Below, piece after piece: positions 8,009 to 17,101 of a stretch of DNA of 64,000 bases. The notes under the pieces are model-generated. The model ran no database searches. It was given only the letters and a program-made list of their open reading frames with translations, and was not told the DNA's origin. The stretch covers positions 558,001 through 622,000 of the forward strand of contig NZ_JAUFQR010000003.1 in the NCBI RefSeq assembly GCF_030409875.1, in the 5' to 3' direction. The translations under genes and the position numbers were made by a program. The stretch is from Chryseobacterium tructae (GTDB lineage Bacteria; Bacteroidota; Bacteroidia; Flavobacteriales; Weeksellaceae). How positions within the stretch are numbered: the first letter of the stretch is position 1; each line of letters begins with the position of its first letter.

Positions 8009-10575
8009 TATCGCGTTCAGCTTCATTAAAGCTTCAATCGGTGTTAAAGTATTGATATCAATCTTGGTAAGCTCTTCCCTGATATTCTCAAGAACCGGAT
8101 CATCCAGTTGAAAGAAGGAAAGCTGCATATTTTCTTCTGTTACCCTTTTGATATTCTCTGAAGCTCCTCCATCCTGGGTTCTGCTGGCCTCAAGCGTTTT
8201 AAGGATCTCATTGGCTCTGTTGACTACTTTTGCAGGCATTCCCGCCAGTTTGGCTACATGAATACCAAAACTATGCTCACTGCCTCCCGGAACCAGCTTT
8301 CTTAGGAAAATAATATTCCCTTTGTTTTCCTGAATAGAAACATGGAAGTTCTTTACTCTTTCAAAATTCACTGTCATTTCATTCAGCTCATGATAATGGG
8401 TGGCAAATAAAGTCTTCGCTTGTGTAGTATGCTGATGAAGGTATTCTGCTATCGCCCATGCAATGGAAACTCCGTCATAAGTGGAAGTTCCACGACCAAT
8501 TTCATCCAAAAGGATAAGGCTTCGTTCCGAAATATTATTCAAGATATTAGCCGCTTCATTCATTTCCACCATGAAAGTAGATTCACCGGCAGAAATATTA
8601 TCCGTTGCCCCTACCCTTGTAAAGATCTTATCCAGCAGTCCAATTTCTGCATGTTTGCGGGTACAAAGCTTCCGATCTGAGCCAAAAGACATACGATCGC
8701 TGTCTGACGCAAAATCGCCGATTTACCGGCCATGTTAGGCCCTGTAACCATAATGATCTGCTGAGAATCTTTATCTAAAAAGATATCATTGGGAATATAT
8801 TTTTCTCCCAAAGGAAGAGCATTTTCAATAATCGGATGTCTTGCTTCTTTCAGATCAATTGCATAGCCATCATTCAGAATAGGTTTTGTATAACTTTCAG
8901 AAACAGCTAATTCTGATAATCCTGCAGCAACATCAAGCTGTGCAATAATATTGGAATTCCCTTGGATCTGATCAATATAAACCATGGTTTCAGCACATAC
9001 ACTCCTATAGAGCTGACTTTCCAGAACTCCTATCTTCTCTTCAGCACCTAGAATCTGGCTTTCATATTCCTTTAATTCTTCGGTGATGTACCGCTCCGCA
9101 TTCACAAGGGTCTGTTTTCTTACCCAGTCATCCGGCACTTTATCTTTATGGGTATTTCGGACTTCAATATAGTATCCGAAAACATTATTAAAATCAATTT
9201 TAAGACTTGTAATACCTGTTCTTTCAATTTCTCTCTGGCACATTTCATCTAAGAACCCACGACCTTTGTTCTGGAGATTCCTTAATCGGTCTAATTCTTC
9301 AGAAACCCCACCTTTAATTACATTTCCTTTGGCAATACTCACCGGAAGCTCTTCATTAAGATGGTTCTGCAGGAATTTGATCAGTTCTTCAAGATCAAAC
9401 AGAGGCTCTAACCATGCCAATACATCTGCATGAGGATGCAATAATGCTTTGATTTTATGAATATTGATTAAACTTTGACGCAGATGCCCCAATTCCCTAG
9501 GGGATATTTTTTCTGCTGCCAGTTTCCCCATCAATCGGTCAAGATCAGAAATAGACTTTAAAAGCTGTCCTATTTCATATTTAAGATGATCGTTCTCGTT
9601 TAAGAAATCAATCAGGGAAAGTCTTCTCGCAATTTCATCTACCGATTTTAAAGGAAGAATAATCCTCCTTCTCAGCAATCTTCCTCCCATCGGAGTTGAG
9701 GTTTTATCAATAATATCTAGCAATGATTTCCCTTGCGGATTACTTGGGTAAACGATCTCCAGATTTCTTAAGGTAAAATTATCCATCATCAGATAATCTT
9801 CCTGAGGAATGATCTGCAGCTTAGTGATATGGGAAAGTAAATTATGATGAGTATCCTCTACCAGATAAGCAAAAATAGCTCCGGCTGCTGTAATAGCCAA
9901 TGGATGGGTTTCTATTCCAAATCCTTTTAACGAATTCGTTTTAAAATGGTTGGTTAGCTTCTCGTAGGCAAAATTATATTGAAATGCCCAGTCTTCCAGC
10001 TTAAAGGCATTTTTATTCTTTATTTGATCAGGAATCTGTACACTTCTCTGGAAAATGATTTCACTTGGATCAAAAGTATTGACGATATGCAACAGCTTTT
10101 CAAGATTTCCCTCACTTACCAAAAACTCTCCGGTAGAAATATCTACTAAAGCGATTCCATATTTCTCTTTTTCTTTATGCAAAGAAAGCAGGAAGTTGTT
10201 TTTCTTAGAGTTTAAGACCTGATCATTGAAGGTTACTCCTGGTGTTACCAATTCCGTCACTCCTCTTTTTACAATTCCTTTGACCATTTTAGGGTCTTCC
10301 AGCTGATCGCATATAGCCACTCTCATTCCTGCTCTTACCAATTTGGGAAGATAAGAATCTATTGAATGATGTGGGAATCCTGCTAATTCAACACTGCCTT
10401 CACCATTATTCCTTTTAGTAAGAACAATTCCTAATATCTGGGAAGTCTTCACGGCATCCTGCCCAAAAGTTTCATAAAAATCTCCTACTCTGAAAAGCAA
10501 AAGGGCATCAGGGTATTTTCCCTTGATGGTATTATACTGAGTCATGAGTGGAGTTTCCTTCTTCGATTTTGCCAT
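7988..10575 (-). pseudogene. mutS: DNA mismatch repair protein MutS, frameshifted as given
   Basis: Mismatch-recognition ATPase of methyl-independent repair. Corrected length about 862 residues, normal for MutS. The N-terminal domain has the mismatch-contacting F-x-E (F33, E35 in GDFYETF). The connector, lever and clamp domains follow, then Walker A GPNMAGKS at 612-619 and Walker [10 protein letters not shown] near 690. One A is missing at 8654-8656 (minus-strand GCAAACAT should be GCAAAACAT), so the frame breaks just after the Walker A region ([13 protein letters not shown]). Both halves are otherwise perfect, so this is probably a sequencing error. If real, the strain would be a mismatch-repair mutator. 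A TAAATTTG promoter box lies upstream on the minus strand (10599-10592). Confidence 0.93.
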
Positions 10576-10591
10576 AGTAAAAAATGAGCCC

Positions 10592-10599
10592 CAAATTTA
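10592..10599 (-). promoter_or_regulatory. -7 promoter box of mutS
   Basis: On the minus strand this reads TAAATTTG (TAnnTTTG), 16 bases before the mutS ATG. Confidence 0.5.
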
Positions 10600-10698
10600 A
10601 AGAAATAAATCCATGGTTACAGAATTGTTTCATGGTTTATCCCCGAATAACTTTTCCTTATCGGGAATTAATTGTATTTTCACCATAAAATCACATCC

Positions 10699-11229
10699 AT
10701 GGAATTTCCTGTTTTAGAAACCGAAAGACTTATCTTACGACAACTCTCTCTTCATGATACCGAAGATCTGTTTGAATATTTCTCCCAAGATGAGGTCATG
10801 GAATACTATGATCTTGAAGCCTTCAAAGTGTCTGAAGATGCACAGCGTATCATTCAACATTTCAACAGTGAGTTTGAAAAAGGAAAAGGATTCCGTTGGG
10901 CTTTACAGTTAAAATCTAATGGTAAAGTGATTGGTACATGTGGCTATCACAATTGGTACCGCGAACATTTCAGAGCAGAAGTCGGATATGAGCTGAATCC
11001 GCTTTTCTGGAAGCAGTCTTATATGAAAGAAACGCTTCTCCCCATTCTGACATACGGTTTTGAAAGCATGAGATTACATCGTGTAGATGCTTTTATTGAT
11101 CCTGCCAATACCTCCTCTGAAAAGCTCTTAACTTCTCTTAATTTTCAAGAAGAAGGAACTCTTAAAGACTACTTTTTTGAAAAAGGAAAGTTTGTAGATG
11201 CTAAGATTTTTGGACTGATTAATAGATAG
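10699..11229 (+). CDS. GNAT family N-acetyltransferase (RimJ/RimL type)
   Basis: A 176-residue acetyltransferase using acetyl-CoA. The start MEFPVLETERLILRQL at 10699 is preferred over the in-frame TTG-type start at 10672 because the family begins with an 'ETERLxLR' strand. Middle strands GKVIGTCGYHNW and AEVGYELNPLFW, followed by the helix with MKETLLPILTYGF and the RLHRVDAFIDPAN.SS strand-loop, are typical of the RimJ/RimL-like Acetyltransf_3 subgroup. The substrate cannot be predicted: ribosomal protein N-termini, small amines or antibiotics all occur in this subgroup. It stands alone on the + strand, divergent from mutS. Confidence 0.85.
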   Translation: MEFPVLETERLILRQLSLHDTEDLFEYFSQDEVMEYYDLEAFKVSEDAQRIIQHFNSEFEKGKGFRWALQLKSNGKVIGTCGYHNWYREHFRAEVGYELNPLFWKQSYMKETLLPILTYGFESMRLHRVDAFIDPANTSSEKLLTSLNFQEEGTLKDYFFEKGKFVDAKIFGLINR

Positions 11230-11467
11230 GCTGGGAGCCAGAAGAAGGAAGCTGGAAATTACTATTTGTCTATAAATAGGTACTTGTCATTCTAAACATC
11301 TGTAAGGATATAAAAGATTTTTCCCTCGTCAGAAATCGAAAATTCGGCGTGGCCAATCACAATGAGGCAACATTGGATATAAGAATCAAATATTTTTTAT
11401 GAAATACTTAAAGTGACTTTTCGACAAGAATAACGTCCTTCTTCCCGCCTCCATCTTCCATCCCTTA
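11229..11467. repeat. dispersed GGCTGGAAG-type intergenic repeat with inverted arms (copy A)
   Basis: The left arm 11229-11259 (ggctgggag..agctggaa) and right arm 11439-11467 (cttcccgcc..cttccatccc) are imperfect inverted copies of a purine-rich motif. Related sequence occurs at 12421-12553 and 55337-55373. It fills the gap between two convergent genes and has no ORF. Confidence 0.5.
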
Positions 11468-11470
11468 AGA

Positions 11471-12349
11471 TTAATTTCCTTTCTCCAAATGCCTTTCTAC
11501 TGCTTCTGAACTCTTTTTAAATGCCCATTTTTGTTTGTAATTCACCCACTTAGCTTTAAAAATTTTACGCATAAGCTTATCAGTGTATCTCATTATGAAA
11601 ACGTGATACAACATACTCGCAAATACGTTCGGTTTATTGGGAAGCGCTCTTAATGAAAGAGAAAACCCCGGTTCAAGGTATCGGTTAAAATGCCAGAATG
11701 CACCCGGAATAAAAAGAGCATCACCATGTTCCATAAAAATTTCATATCCTTTTGCATACTTCAGTGCCGGAAATTTTTCATAATCAGGATTCTCATAATC
11801 TACATCATAGATGGTATGAACAGATAATGGAACTTTATACAAAAACGGAGATTGCTTCTGATCGAATAACAATATTCTCTTTTTCCCTTCGAAATGGATA
11901 TGCATAAAATCTCCCAAATCCACATCATAATGCATTAATACATGCGCCTCACTCCCTCCAAAGAATAAAGTAGGAAGTCTTTTGAAAAATTTAATTCCCA
12001 AATCAGGATAGGTAAAGTTTTTTAGAAGCTCCGGAAGCCTGTCTGTAATAATATAAAAGAAGATCCTAAGATCTGAAGGTTTACTTTTTATCGTATCAAT
12101 ATAATCCTTCATCTTCATATTCGCTACCGGAGCATCAGAACTCTTAGCGGCATCAGCAGGCTTATTATCGTACAGAGGAACTTCCTGATCGCCCGCTTTA
12201 TCCCGGATATAAGCCAGATTCCATAGATCAAAAGCATCCCAACGACTCGCAAAATTCTTGATTAAAAGAGGCTTGTGCTTTTTGAAATAATTTTTCTGAA
12301 AATCTTCCTTACTGATATCATCAACAATATCTACGTTTTCGAGGATCAT
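11471..12349 (-). CDS. cupin-like (JmjC-type) Fe(II)/2-oxoglutarate dioxygenase family protein
   Basis: A 292-residue protein of the cupin_8/JmjC-like family. After an N-terminal segment with FQKNYFKKHKPLLIKNFA, the usual opening of the family ('kPvvikg'), the cupin core contains the metal-binding H-x-D in LMHYDVD and the distal His in ALFIPGAFWHF, so the Fe(II) triad looks complete; the second half also has the typical 'GDALFIP' loop. Relatives hydroxylate proteins or small molecules; the substrate here is unknown. The C-terminus is basic and helical. It stands between two repeat elements and appears monocistronic. Confidence 0.85.
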   Translation of the reverse strand: MILENVDIVDDISKEDFQKNYFKKHKPLLIKNFASRWDAFDLWNLAYIRDKAGDQEVPLYDNKPADAAKSSDAPVANMKMKDYIDTIKSKPSDLRIFFYIITDRLPELLKNFTYPDLGIKFFKRLPTLFFGGSEAHVLMHYDVDLGDFMHIHFEGKKRILLFDQKQSPFLYKVPLSVHTIYDVDYENPDYEKFPALKYAKGYEIFMEHGDALFIPGAFWHFNRYLEPGFSLSLRALPNKPNVFASMLYHVFIMRYTDKLMRKIFKAKWVNYKQKWAFKKSSEAVERHLEKGN

Positions 12350-12420
12350 GTACTTTGTATTTAATGCGAAATAAAAATAGTGTTTTTTTGAAAACTGAAA
12401 AAATTAAGATAAAAAGGTTG

Positions 12421-12553
12421 AAAGCTGGGAGCGGGAGGCTGGAAGTTCCTATTCGCCTGTAAACATCTATATATCATTCAATAAAAATTTATTTATAAAC
12501 AACTTAAACAACTTAAACGGCTTCCCCGGCTTCCATAATTTCCCTTTCCAGTC
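12421..12553. repeat. dispersed GGCTGGAAG-type intergenic repeat (copy B)
   Basis: Left arm 12421-12445 (ctgggagcgggaggctggaag) and right arm 12518-12553 (ggcttccccggcttcc..tttccag) are imperfect inverted copies, with AT-rich sequence between them. It shares 'GGCTGGAAGTT.CTATT' with the copies at 11229 and 55337. Confidence 0.5.
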
Positions 12554-12595
12554 TCAGACATCCTTACTTTATTAGCAGAGCTCAGATGAAAAATT

Positions 12596-12603
12596 TATAT
12601 TTG
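12596..12603 (+). promoter_or_regulatory. -7 promoter box of bestrophin-family gene
   Basis: TATATTTG matches TAnnTTTG. Its last base is the G of an in-frame GTG codon at 12603, so that codon cannot be the start; this supports the ATG at 12621. Confidence 0.6.
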
Positions 12604-12620
12604 TGATATTAAGCGAATTT

Positions 12621-13499
12621 ATGAGAGTATACAACACGAAACATTTCCTTAAGATCCTTTTCAGCTTACACAAGAGCGATACCCTGAAGATTCTTTTCCC
12701 TAGTATGATTATGGTGGGATTATACTCTTGGGGAATTCAATATTTGGAAGTGGGATATTTTCATCTTACTGCAAAATCAGGAATCAGTAATGTGGGCATG
12801 ATTCATTCCTTATTGGGATTTGTACTCTCTCTTTTATTGGTTTTTCGTACCAATACAGCGTATGACAGATGGTGGGAAGGAAGAAAACTTTGGGGAAAAC
12901 TGGTGAATGATACCCGAAACTTTGCCATAAAGATGAATACCATTCTTGGAGATAACCGCCAAGATGCGGAACAGATCTCAAGATATTTAAAATATTTCCC
13001 GCACTTCTTAGCTAAACATCTTTCCAAAGAATCTACTCGTCTGGCATTGGATGAAGATTATTCTGAAATTGAAAAAACATTAAAAAATCATGGACCAAGC
13101 GAAATCGTGATTCTTTTAAGCCATAAACTGAACCAATTAAAAAAAGAAGGAAAAATTTCAGAGATCGAAATGCTTTATTTAGACACTCAACTTTCCGGCT
13201 TCCTGGAAGTATGTGGTGGCTGTGAAAGAATTAAGAACACTCCTATTCCTTATTCTTACTCTTCATTTATTAAAAAGTTCATCATTTTATACGTACTTGC
13301 TCTTCCTATTGCTTACGTTATCACCATCGGGCTTTTTATGATTCCGCTTACGGTTTTTGTATATTATGTATTGATGAGCCTTGAAATGATTGCTGAAGAA
13401 ATTGAAGATCCTTTTAACAATGATGAGAATGACATCCCAATGGAAACGATCGCCCAGAATATTGAGAAAAATGTTCACCAGATTATGAGCAAAAAATAA
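12621..13499 (+). CDS. bestrophin-family (UPF0187) anion channel protein
   Basis: A 292-residue membrane protein starting MRVYNTKHFLKILFSLHKSD. The first membrane pair, the FRTNTAYDRWWEGRKLWGKL block and the later PIPYSYSSFIKKFI segment are hallmarks of bacterial bestrophins (UPF0187), pentameric anion channels of the inner membrane. The C-terminal EEIEDPFNNDENDIPM matches the acidic 'EDPFG.D.NDLP' cluster of the family. The start at 12621 is fixed by the promoter box overlapping the upstream GTG. Ion specificity and physiological role are not deducible from the sequence. Confidence 0.9.
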   Translation: MRVYNTKHFLKILFSLHKSDTLKILFPSMIMVGLYSWGIQYLEVGYFHLTAKSGISNVGMIHSLLGFVLSLLLVFRTNTAYDRWWEGRKLWGKLVNDTRNFAIKMNTILGDNRQDAEQISRYLKYFPHFLAKHLSKESTRLALDEDYSEIEKTLKNHGPSEIVILLSHKLNQLKKEGKISEIEMLYLDTQLSGFLEVCGGCERIKNTPIPYSYSSFIKKFIILYVLALPIAYVITIGLFMIPLTVFVYYVLMSLEMIAEEIEDPFNNDENDIPMETIAQNIEKNVHQIMSKK

Positions 13500-13500
13500 A

Positions 13501-13525
13501 AAATCAACCTTTTAAAGGTTGATTT
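13501..13525. terminator. bidirectional terminator
   Basis: A perfect palindrome AAATCAACCTTT-T-AAAGGTTGATTT between convergent genes, ending in T-rich sequence on the + strand and preceded by an A run for the other direction. Confidence 0.75.
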
Positions 13526-14111
13526 CTTTGAGTTCGCCGTCTGCTTTTATTTCGACAAATTTACTTTCCCTGTTCGCAGCGTCATATCCATAAAAGAAAG
13601 TGCTGTATATCGGAGTAGAATACAGATAAGCTCCATACCCATTATAAGCATCTGAAGTTCCTGTTTGCTGCTGGTAACTTGCAGTAGCTGTAAAGTTTAC
13701 AATGGTTTCAAGATAATACTTCCCAGGTTTCAATTTTTCAAATTTAAATCGCCCATGATCATCTGTTAAGGCTTCTACTCTGTATTTAAAAGCTTCCTCA
13801 GACATATAAACGGTAGTCTTTTTATTTTCATACTTCTTTCTCATGCTATAAAACTCTTCAAAATAAGGAGTTACAGGAAAAAGCATAATAACGGTTCCTT
13901 TCGGAGCATAATGTTTTTGCCCAAGAAGAGGTTTGATTCCCCAATTATTTTTTTGCTTGGTAGAAGCTACGCCTTCAATCGTTGAATTTCCGAACGCCAG
14001 CATATCACGAGCCAGCTTTTTATCAAAGAAAGCTTGAGGATAATAGGTGTTCTGTGCTTGTGAATGCAGAAAAGCAAACAACAGTATAAATAAAGTAAGT
14101 AATTTTTTCAT
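13512..14111 (-). CDS. secreted protein with carboxypeptidase regulatory-like domain
   Basis: A 199-residue protein. A longer frame is open to 14264, but the ATG at 14111 gives a clean signal peptide (MKKLLTLFILLFAFLHSQAQ) and sits 16 bases downstream of a TATATTTG box, so it is the start. Around residues 130-155 the strands ALTDDHGRFKFEKLKPGKYYLE form the 'G.f.f..l.pG.Y.l' pattern of carboxypeptidase-regulatory/prealbumin-like domains, found in many Bacteroidota envelope proteins. Otherwise uncharacterised, probably periplasmic or outer-membrane associated. Confidence 0.7.
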   Translation of the reverse strand: MKKLLTLFILLFAFLHSQAQNTYYPQAFFDKKLARDMLAFGNSTIEGVASTKQKNNWGIKPLLGQKHYAPKGTVIMLFPVTPYFEEFYSMRKKYENKKTTVYMSEEAFKYRVEALTDDHGRFKFEKLKPGKYYLETIVNFTATASYQQQTGTSDAYNGYGAYLYSTPIYSTFFYGYDAANRESKFVEIKADGELKEINL

Positions 14112-14126
14112 AGTATATTTTTGAAT

Positions 14127-14152
14127 CAAATATAAGTATTTTACTATTTTTG
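14127..14152. promoter_or_regulatory. overlapping divergent promoters
   Basis: Two TAnnTTTG boxes face opposite ways in the 55-base gap: TATATTTG on the minus strand (14134-14127) for the gene starting at 14111 and TATTTTTG on the + strand (14145-14152) for the gene starting at 14167. They are 10 bases apart and cannot both be occupied easily, so the two genes may be transcribed alternately. Confidence 0.55.
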
Positions 14153-14166
14153 AAATAAAAATAGCT

Positions 14167-14787
14167 ATGAAATACATTTTTCTATTGTTTTTCTCTGCTT
14201 CTACCATGATCTTGGCGCAGAAACCTTGTGGATATAAAGACGGATTACAGGAAGGAACCTGCAAAGAGTTCTATGACAACGGACAGGTAAAGAATGTCAT
14301 TGAATGGAAGAAAGGAAAAAAAGAAGGGGATGCTGTTTTTTACCATGATAATGGAAAAGTAAATGCAAAGGGTGAATTCAAAAAAGACTTCAAAGTAAAA
14401 GAATGGTCTTATTACGATAAAAATGGCACCCTTACCGCTAAGGAAGCTTATAGAAATGGAGACAAAAACATTTATGACAATAGTTTTACCGGTACCTTCT
14501 ATTCTCCCAAAGGAGTTGTGGAAGAAGTTTCCAACTATAAATTTGCAAAGCTGCATGGAGAAACCAAACTTTTTCATGAAGATGGAAAATCAGTAAAGCA
14601 GATCGGAACCTATGAAAACGGACTTGCTACCGGAAAATGGAAAGCATTTTATCCATCGGGAAAGGTACAGCGTGAAACAGAATTTGTCAATGACAAATGG
14701 AATGGCAACAGAATCCATTACCGTGAAGACGGCAGCATTGAAAAAACCGAGGTCTATAAAGACGGAAAATTAATCTCAACAAAATAA
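14167..14787 (+). CDS. secreted MORN/YwqK-type repeat protein
   Basis: A 206-residue protein with signal peptide (MKYIFLLFFSASTMILAQ) followed by at least five repeats of about 22-24 residues built on 'GxxEGxxxxYYDNGxxxxxxxxKxGK' (for example KEFYDNGQVKNVIEWKKGKK). These are the MORN-like repeats named toxin-antitoxin YwqK family in databases, but no toxin gene is adjacent and the signal peptide argues for an envelope role, as is common in Bacteroidota. The next gene, an RNA methyltransferase, starts 5 bases beyond the stop, so they are cotranscribed. Confidence 0.8.
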   Translation: MKYIFLLFFSASTMILAQKPCGYKDGLQEGTCKEFYDNGQVKNVIEWKKGKKEGDAVFYHDNGKVNAKGEFKKDFKVKEWSYYDKNGTLTAKEAYRNGDKNIYDNSFTGTFYSPKGVVEEVSNYKFAKLHGETKLFHEDGKSVKQIGTYENGLATGKWKAFYPSGKVQRETEFVNDKWNGNRIHYREDGSIEKTEVYKDGKLISTK

Positions 14788-14792
14788 TACAA

Positions 14793-15323
14793 TTGGTACA
14801 GAAACTAAAACTGGAGGAACTAAACAGAATAGATGTAGAAACATTTAAGAAAGTTGAAAAAATTCCGTTGGTCATCATTTTAGATAATATCAGAAGTATG
14901 CACAATGTAGGTGCAGCCTTCAGAACGGCAGATGCCTTCTTAATTGAAAAAATAATCCTTTGCGGAATTACTCCGCAACCACCTCACCGTGAAATTCACA
15001 AAGCGGCATTAGGGGCTACGGAAAGCGTAGATTGGTCTCACGAAGAAGACACTAATAATGCTATCTCTGATTTGAAAAGCAAAGGATATGAGATCATTGG
15101 AATTGAGCAGACTACCGGGAGTCAAATGATTACAGATTTTACAATTGACAAATCAAAAAAATATGCCCTTATTCTAGGCAATGAAGTAGAAGGTATCAGT
15201 GATGAGGTACTCCCTAATGTTGATGTATTCTTAGAAATTCCACAACTTGGAACCAAGCATTCTCTTAATGTAAGTGTATGTGGTGGAATTGTGATGTGGG
15301 AGTTTGCAAAAGCCCTAAAATAA
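14793..15323 (+). CDS. SpoU/TrmH-family RNA 2'-O-methyltransferase
   Basis: A 176-residue SPOUT methyltransferase. All three knot motifs are present: motif 1 NIRSMHNVGAAFRTADAF near residues 30-47, motif 2 LGNEVEGIS near 129-137 and motif 3 IPQLGTKHSLNVSVCGG near 149-165. The motifs provide the SAM site and the catalytic Arg in motif 1. The only suitable start is a TTG at 14793, 5 bases after the preceding stop. It lacks the N-terminal substrate-binding domain of RlmB, so it resembles short TrmH-like enzymes; target could be tRNA or rRNA. Confidence 0.85.
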   Translation: MVQKLKLEELNRIDVETFKKVEKIPLVIILDNIRSMHNVGAAFRTADAFLIEKIILCGITPQPPHREIHKAALGATESVDWSHEEDTNNAISDLKSKGYEIIGIEQTTGSQMITDFTIDKSKKYALILGNEVEGISDEVLPNVDVFLEIPQLGTKHSLNVSVCGGIVMWEFAKALK

Positions 15324-15325
15324 AA

Positions 15326-15359
15326 AAACTGCATATGTCATTAGTAGACAGTGCAGTTT
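15326..15359 (+). terminator. hairpin downstream of SpoU gene
   Basis: AAACTGCA (15326-15333) and TGCAGTTT (15352-15359) form an 8-bp stem with an 18-nt loop just after the stop codon. No T run follows, so termination activity is uncertain. Confidence 0.4.
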
Positions 15360-15510
15360 GAAATAAATCTAATAAAAAGTAAAAATGAAAGGCGACAAAG
15401 GTACTTTTTTTTTATTTACAAACAAATTTTAACGGCACTTTTTTTGTTTTAACTTAAAAAAAGTCGCGTTTTCAGAAAAAGTTTCGTTTAATTTTTTATA
15501 AATTAGCACA

Positions 15511-16164
15511 ATGTTTATCAAGGACTATATCTCAAAAGATTTCCCATGCTTTAACCTGTCGGACTCTATAGAATCGGCAAGAAATACATTGGATGATTTC
15601 GGATATTCTCATATTTTCATCAAAAAATCCCATCACTTTTATGGAGCCCTTGCTAAGGACTTTTTATATGAAGAAGATGGTGGAACTTTGAAGGATCTTG
15701 AGCATCAAATCGAGAGATTTGCCATTCTGGATGATCATAATATCATGGATAGTATCCGCCTGTTTTATACATTCAATACCAATGTGATCCCAGTGATCAA
15801 CAAGAGTGAAAAGTATTTGGGCTATATTACCTGTGATGATATCTTCCAGGATCTTTCCCGTTATCCGTTATTTTCAGAATCTGGAGCGATTCTTACGGTA
15901 GAAGCTCCTGCCAGAAAGTACTCCATGACGGAAATCGCTAATATTGTGGAAAGCAATAATTCGAAATTTTATGGCGGATTCATTAGCTTTATGTCTGATG
16001 AGGTAATTCATGTTACCATCAAGATTAGCAATGAAAATTTAGCCTCGATAGACTCAACTTTTGACCGGTACGACTACAGAATTGTTGAAAAATATTATTC
16101 TGATGAGAAATCCGATCTCTTTAAAGACCGATTCGGTTTTTTCCAAAAATTTATAGAAATATAA
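15511..16164 (+). CDS. CBS-domain protein upstream of nadK
   Basis: A 217-residue protein with an N-terminal CBS pair: first repeat about residues 8-60 (DSIESARNTLDDFGYSHIFI), second about 72-125 (IMDSIRLFYTFNTNVIPVIN...YLGYITCDDIF). The C-terminal 80 residues (EAPARKYSMTEIANIVESNN) look like an ACT-type small-molecule domain. CBS pairs bind adenine nucleotides. The NAD kinase gene begins one base after the stop, and I recall this CBS-nadK pairing as widespread in Bacteroidota, suggesting a nucleotide-sensing role linked to NADP synthesis; that is inference. An imperfect -7 box (TAAATTAG) precedes the ATG. Confidence 0.8.
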   Translation: MFIKDYISKDFPCFNLSDSIESARNTLDDFGYSHIFIKKSHHFYGALAKDFLYEEDGGTLKDLEHQIERFAILDDHNIMDSIRLFYTFNTNVIPVINKSEKYLGYITCDDIFQDLSRYPLFSESGAILTVEAPARKYSMTEIANIVESNNSKFYGGFISFMSDEVIHVTIKISNENLASIDSTFDRYDYRIVEKYYSDEKSDLFKDRFGFFQKFIEI

Positions 16165-16165
16165 C

Positions 16166-17032
16166 ATGAAGGCAGCCATATATTCTCAGAAAAAAGATCT
16201 TGATACTTTTTTATATTTAAGCAAGTTTATCTCTGAACTTGAAACCAGAGGTGTAAAATCTGTTCTGTATGATGAAATGGCTGAAGCACTTCAGTTTTCG
16301 AAAATTTTCGAGACTTTCAACAATAAGCAGGATCTTGTGGATAAAGAAGTGGATCTTTTCTTCACCTTTGGTGGCGATGGAACCATTGTAAATTCTCTTA
16401 CCTTCATCGAAGATCTTGAAATTCCTGTAGTTGGGGTAAATACCGGAAGATTAGGATTCCTGGCCTTTTTTACAAAAGAAGAAGCTTTTAAAGAGCTGGA
16501 TGCCATCTTAAAAGGAGATGTAAAAACTAGCCGTCGTTCAGTAATCCAAGTGGTTTCTCCAAACCTGGAGGGATTTTTCCCATATGCATTAAATGATGTC
16601 ACTGTATCCCGAAAGGAAACAACCTCTATGATTACGGTGGATTCTTATATTAACAATGAATTTCTAAATGTATTCTGGGGCGATGGGGTTATTATCTCCA
16701 CTCCAACAGGATCTACAGCTTATTCTTTAAGCTGTGGCGGGCCAATTATTTCTCCTAATAACGAAAACTTTGTCATCACCCCTATCGCACCTCACAATCT
16801 TAATGTGAGACCTTTAGTCGTTAATGATAAAGTAGAAATCAAATTTAGAGTAGAAAGCAGAGTACCACAATACTCATTGTCTCTAGACTCCAGATTAATT
16901 CATATCGAAACCGATAAGGAGATTATCATCAGGAAAGCAGATTTTCAGCTTCTTTTGGTACAGCCCAATAATTTAAGCTTCTACGAAACCATCCGTCAGA
17001 AGCTACTTTGGGGGCGTGACAAAAGAAATTAA
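16166..17032 (+). CDS. nadK: NAD kinase
   Basis: ATP(or polyphosphate)-dependent phosphorylation of NAD to NADP in the cytoplasm. The 288-residue length is normal. The GGDGT motif is at residues 69-73 (TFGGDGTIVNS), followed by NTGRLGFLAF at 91-100 and the conserved FWGDGVIISTPTGSTAYSLSCGGP block at about 170-193, which carries the NAD-binding and catalytic residues. It overlaps no other gene but starts immediately after the CBS-domain gene, so they form an operon. Confidence 0.96.
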   Translation: MKAAIYSQKKDLDTFLYLSKFISELETRGVKSVLYDEMAEALQFSKIFETFNNKQDLVDKEVDLFFTFGGDGTIVNSLTFIEDLEIPVVGVNTGRLGFLAFFTKEEAFKELDAILKGDVKTSRRSVIQVVSPNLEGFFPYALNDVTVSRKETTSMITVDSYINNEFLNVFWGDGVIISTPTGSTAYSLSCGGPIISPNNENFVITPIAPHNLNVRPLVVNDKVEIKFRVESRVPQYSLSLDSRLIHIETDKEIIIRKADFQLLLVQPNNLSFYETIRQKLLWGRDKRN

Positions 17033-17101
17033 TGATTTCTTAAAAATGATTACCTTTACACGAAAATAAACACCTAATAAATTTATAATAAAAAGTAAAA
17101 C

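Noticed and set aside
14167..14787. Toxin-antitoxin antitoxin (YwqK)
   Set aside because: Family name only: the protein has a signal peptide and there is no adjacent toxin.
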